64,000 bases of DNA from Salticus scenicus (Eukaryota; Arthropoda; Arachnida; Araneae; Salticidae), in the NCBI GenBank assembly GCA_963930645.1, contig CAWVNO010002543.1, forward strand, positions 25,961-89,960, in the 5' to 3' direction. The notes under the pieces are model-generated. The model had not been told where the DNA came from and ran no database searches. It saw nothing but the letters and a program-made list of their open reading frames with translations. The translations under genes were made by a program, and so were the position numbers. Of the stretch, positions 61,030 to 64,000 are shown one piece after another (position 1 is the stretch's first letter; every line of letters starts with the position of its first letter).

Positions 61030-61523
61030 AGAATGTGGATTATGGGGTGTTGCGGGAATCTATACATCACTGACAATAATCAATTCTGGCAAAAAAGTAG
61101 AAAATCGATCCCTAAGGAAGGAAGTTAGTTCCTACACCTCCCTTGTTCCGATTAATTCCTGTACACTCCCAATTAATTCCTATACCTATCTTATTCTGAA
61201 CATTTTGACACTTTTTTTTTTCATTAATGCGCCGTTACATTGTGAGATATTACGAAGAGCGAAAAGTGACGCCGTTCTTTTCATATGCCGATATTCGATT
61301 GTCATTTATCAGCTCATCGTATACTTGAACTTGCGTGCTAGGAAATACCAGTAGAGATAGATATACGGTATTTTATTCTTTTTGAGTTAAGAAAGTGTAG
61401 TAATGCAACATTTGATACAAAAAACATTTACGATGTTTGTCCAAGTGCATTAAATATTCATAAATGCTAAATGTGTTTTCTAAGAATAGTTCTAGCAGTT
61501 TTGATTTTTAAGACTCGAATCAA
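61030..61523. other. Non-coding stretch (copy B of 18,711-19,204)
   Basis: Nothing recognised. Confidence 0.4.
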
Positions 61524-62241
61524 TCAGGACGACCAGAGAATGAAGTGGAAGTGTGGAAGTGAAAGAAAATCCGAGTCACGCCATCTACAAACTGTCAAAC
61601 ATTCTTAAACAACATCAGTTCACATGGAAGAGCATTTGCAGCAGATTGGTAAAATAAACAGAGCAGTTGTTTGGGTCAAACATGATCTGCCCCTTGAAAA
61701 CAAAGCTAACCGATAGAGCTCATACAACTTAGTGCTTCATTGTCACAATACTGAAATACTTTTTGATTGCTTGATAAGTGAAGATGAAAAATGGGTCCTT
61801 TGTGTTGATTGAAAATGCCAAAAGCAATGTCTTTCTGTGAAAGAATTTCAATGAAATATTGCTAAGCTGGGTGTTCTGTGCGTTTCGTAGAGTATTTGAG
61901 AGTTCGTTCATTTTGAGGTCCTGAAAGATGGACAAATTGGGAAAACACACATTTTGTATGTTGGATCCAGTTAACCATACAATTGGATCCAGTTAACCAA
62001 TCTTTAACTAAAAAGTGACTAGCGATTGTAAAAAAAAAGTCGTTTTTCGTGCAACTCAATAATGCAAAACAGCACTGTGAAAGGCGGACCGAAAAAGAAA
62101 AGAAGAAAGAAAAACTTGGATGCTATTTAACTTGCGATCTCCAGATATTTTGGTCGAAAACTAGTTGATTTTGGCATTGAAAATTCTCACACTAGATTTC
62201 AAATGATTGTTGTTAATGAGGGTTATTACACCAGTGATTAA
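61524..62241 (+). pseudogene. Mariner-like transposase pseudogene (copy B)
   Basis: Duplicate of 19,205-19,922 with the same stops, frameshifts and Asp-to-Asn change at the second catalytic position. Confidence 0.85.
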
Positions 62242-63709
62242 ATTTAAACACGTGTTAAAAAATTATATGTTTGAATTTACTTTTAAAAAAAAGACATTAC
62301 TTTTCTGTCCCTGTGAAGTCGTTCCTTCACATATATGAGTTTTAATTATAGCTTTAAATAAAGGCAATAATTAATTACTATATTTTCAATAAATTAAATA
62401 GCTAATAAAAATAGATAACGAAACTCTAAATTACTTTTATATTTATTCGCTTTTATCTAGATTACATATCTTAATTTTAATAATACCTTATCCCTTATGC
62501 TATTAATAAATCTTCTGAGAACAAAAACATATTCTTTTTAAATGACATCTCTCAAAATTATAATCTCTCCTAAATCATTTAATAAATAAAATATAAAAAA
62601 ATATTATTTTCATTTATCAACCGTTGTATACATAATTACATTTTCATTCTTTTAAAATTGCGCAAGTCAACTTTGTTATAAATAAATTAGGCTATAATTC
62701 CCGTTGTAATATCATTAAAGGGGTAATTTATATTTTTTATGACAGGATGTGCAATAATTCGCAGACTTTTGTCTCGCTTTCTTAACGGCTTTCTGGTGAT
62801 AAAACTTGGCATTGATGATTGGCGTTATTTCTTTAATGGACGTGCAAAATTCAAAAGATTTATATTAATTTGATCTAGAAACAATGGATTAGCTTTGGCT
62901 GGAAGGTTTGGCACTGTTTTAATAATCTTGGCGTAATTCAGCAGTCCGGTCTTGATTGCGACTCGGTCAACTTAAGATTCTCTCGTTAACTACTGGTGTA
63001 AAAAGCACGTAATTCGCGAAGCCCTCTCTCTCTCATCTAACCCTATGTATGTCTGTTAAACTTTATAATAGACATTTTAAAATACTTTTTATTAAAAACT
63101 TTCTTGATTTCCATAATGCCTAATAAAGATGATGCTGCAAAATTATTAGTTTTTCTTCTTCACGGTCTGAAGTTTACTGTTCCTGGAGTTATTTAGAGAT
63201 CTCAGCCTATTTCTCAAGTACACAGTTATAGTATACAGTCCCACTAAAATTATGTCACAAAATGTGCAATATAATCAACAATTTTAAATGGCTTTTCGTC
63301 AATGTGCATATATACTATTTCTTGTTTTAAATAAGCTAAGCCTTTTTTTTTTTTTTTTTTTTTTTTTGCAATTGAGATAGTGATTAAGAAAAAAAACTTG
63401 CTTTTCATTATATGTTTGATTAACTTGTCCATGGAGCTCGGGTTTTATTTTATTATTAATTTAAAAAAAAAGTTTTATATTTCGTAGTTTTACAATACGT
63501 AATAAATGCCACATTAGATATACCTACAAATACATGAACAGTAGTGTGTAATATACAATAGTAAATTATTATTAAAAAAAATAATAGACAATGCAAGACA
63601 ATATTTAAAATCAAGTTTCTATTTTTAATTTTTTTTAATTTTAATTAAATGTGTAGTTTATAAATAATTTCTTTTTAAATATACAATTTTGCATAAAAAT
63701 TAAAAGGCG

Positions 63710-63766
<57 letters not shown>

Positions 63767-63825
63767 TATATATTTTTATTTTTTATTTTATTTATTATTA
63801 TTATTATTATTATTTTCTTTTTTTT
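62242..63825. other. AT-rich non-coding stretch (copy B of 19,923-21,488)
   Basis: The poly(T) at about 63,342-63,367 and the (TA)n at about 63,711-63,763 are longer than in copy A, which accounts for the last step in the offset between the copies. No gene. Confidence 0.55.
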
Positions 63826-63912
63826 ACTAATACATTTACGCTAATACATTTCTAATACATTTCGCTAATACATTTCACTGATACATTTTAAATGTTTTCT
63901 AATACATTTACG
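63826..63912 (+). repeat. CTAATACATTT minisatellite (copy B)
   Basis: Duplicate of 21,489-21,575, with the same unit number. Confidence 0.75.
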
Positions 63913-64000
63913 CGTAAGTATTGAAATTGATATAAAACTTTGTAAAAAATTAAACTTGCAGGGTAAAATTGACGTCATTATAGCTCTAAAGGTTTATTAT

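Larger units (their letters stand above)
42300..64000 (+). repeat. Large segmental duplication, copy B
   Basis: Second copy of 1-21,663, still in register at the last base of the window (64,000 pairs with 21,663), so the right edge is not visible. All features of copy A recur here, with the same indels and stop codons in every pseudogene checked. If the arrangement is tandem, the repeating unit is about 42.3 kb and the single-copy part 21,664-42,299 would recur beyond the window. If it is dispersed, both edges lie outside. The sequence cannot decide between these. Confidence 0.97.

Noticed and set aside
1..64000. A previously undescribed multi-gene system
   Set aside because: No cluster of intact ORFs exists anywhere in the window. 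All recognisable coding sequence is decayed transposon or retrotransposon.

Overview
The window looks like non-coding, strongly AT-rich nuclear DNA from an animal, most likely an arthropod and possibly an arachnid. The reasons are the absence of any long intact ORF, many long poly(A)/poly(T) tracts and (TA)n microsatellites, and a dense load of decayed eukaryotic transposable elements (Tc1/mariner, piggyBac-type and other MITEs, tRNA-derived SINE, non-LTR LINE, copia-like and Penelope-like remnants). I found no host gene that I can defend, no operon, no rRNA or tRNA gene, and no CRISPR array. The species cannot be named from the sequence alone.

The largest structure is a near-identical direct duplication. 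Positions 1-21,663 recur at 42,300-64,000 in the same order and orientation, about 42.3 kb apart. Both copies run off the window edges, so no outer boundary is visible. By eye I found only two clear substitutions (1,397/43,696 and 5,274/47,587); the other differences are length changes in homopolymers and microsatellites. This is either a very recent tandem or segmental duplication or a false duplication in the assembly.

Layout of the duplicated segment (copy A; copy B in parallel): a 470-bp MITE and a truncated sister copy (0.66-1.6 kb); a Tc1 transposase scrap and an LTR-like repeat (2.9-3.46 kb); a 5'-truncated LINE with reverse transcriptase and RNase H remnants (3.57-4.90 kb); long AT-rich filler with a T40-G14 tract; a possible SINE (9.4-9.8 kb); a TIR element with the same MITE nested inside it in reverse (12.68-13.82 kb); a poly(A)-tailed retroposon with internal C/G palindromes (15.3-16.57 kb); a small GC-richer island with a good splice-donor consensus (18.0-18.24 kb); and a mariner transposase pseudogene (19.2-19.9 kb).

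The single-copy middle (21.66-42.3 kb) holds a copia-like gag/protease remnant (23.5-24.2 kb) and a second, older tandem duplication of about 3.6 kb (24.6-28.3 and 28.4-31.9 kb). Each unit of that tandem carries a Tc1 pseudogene, an LTR-like repeat and a second transposase pseudogene. Beyond it lie a TA-flanked Tc1-type MITE (32.5 kb), a tRNA-derived SINE with a perfect 15-bp target-site duplication (33.4-33.7 kb), a Penelope-like remnant with a GIY-YIG endonuclease and a hammerhead-ribozyme-like core (34.55-35.5 kb), a foldback repeat (35.6-35.9 kb), another copy of the 470-bp MITE (37.45 kb), a foldback MITE related to the one at 32.5 kb (38.2 kb), and a 76-bp piggyBac-type MITE between TTAA sites (41.3 kb).

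There is no set of genes working together here. The most interesting material is the duplication architecture, the hammerhead-like motif, and the family of non-autonomous elements.
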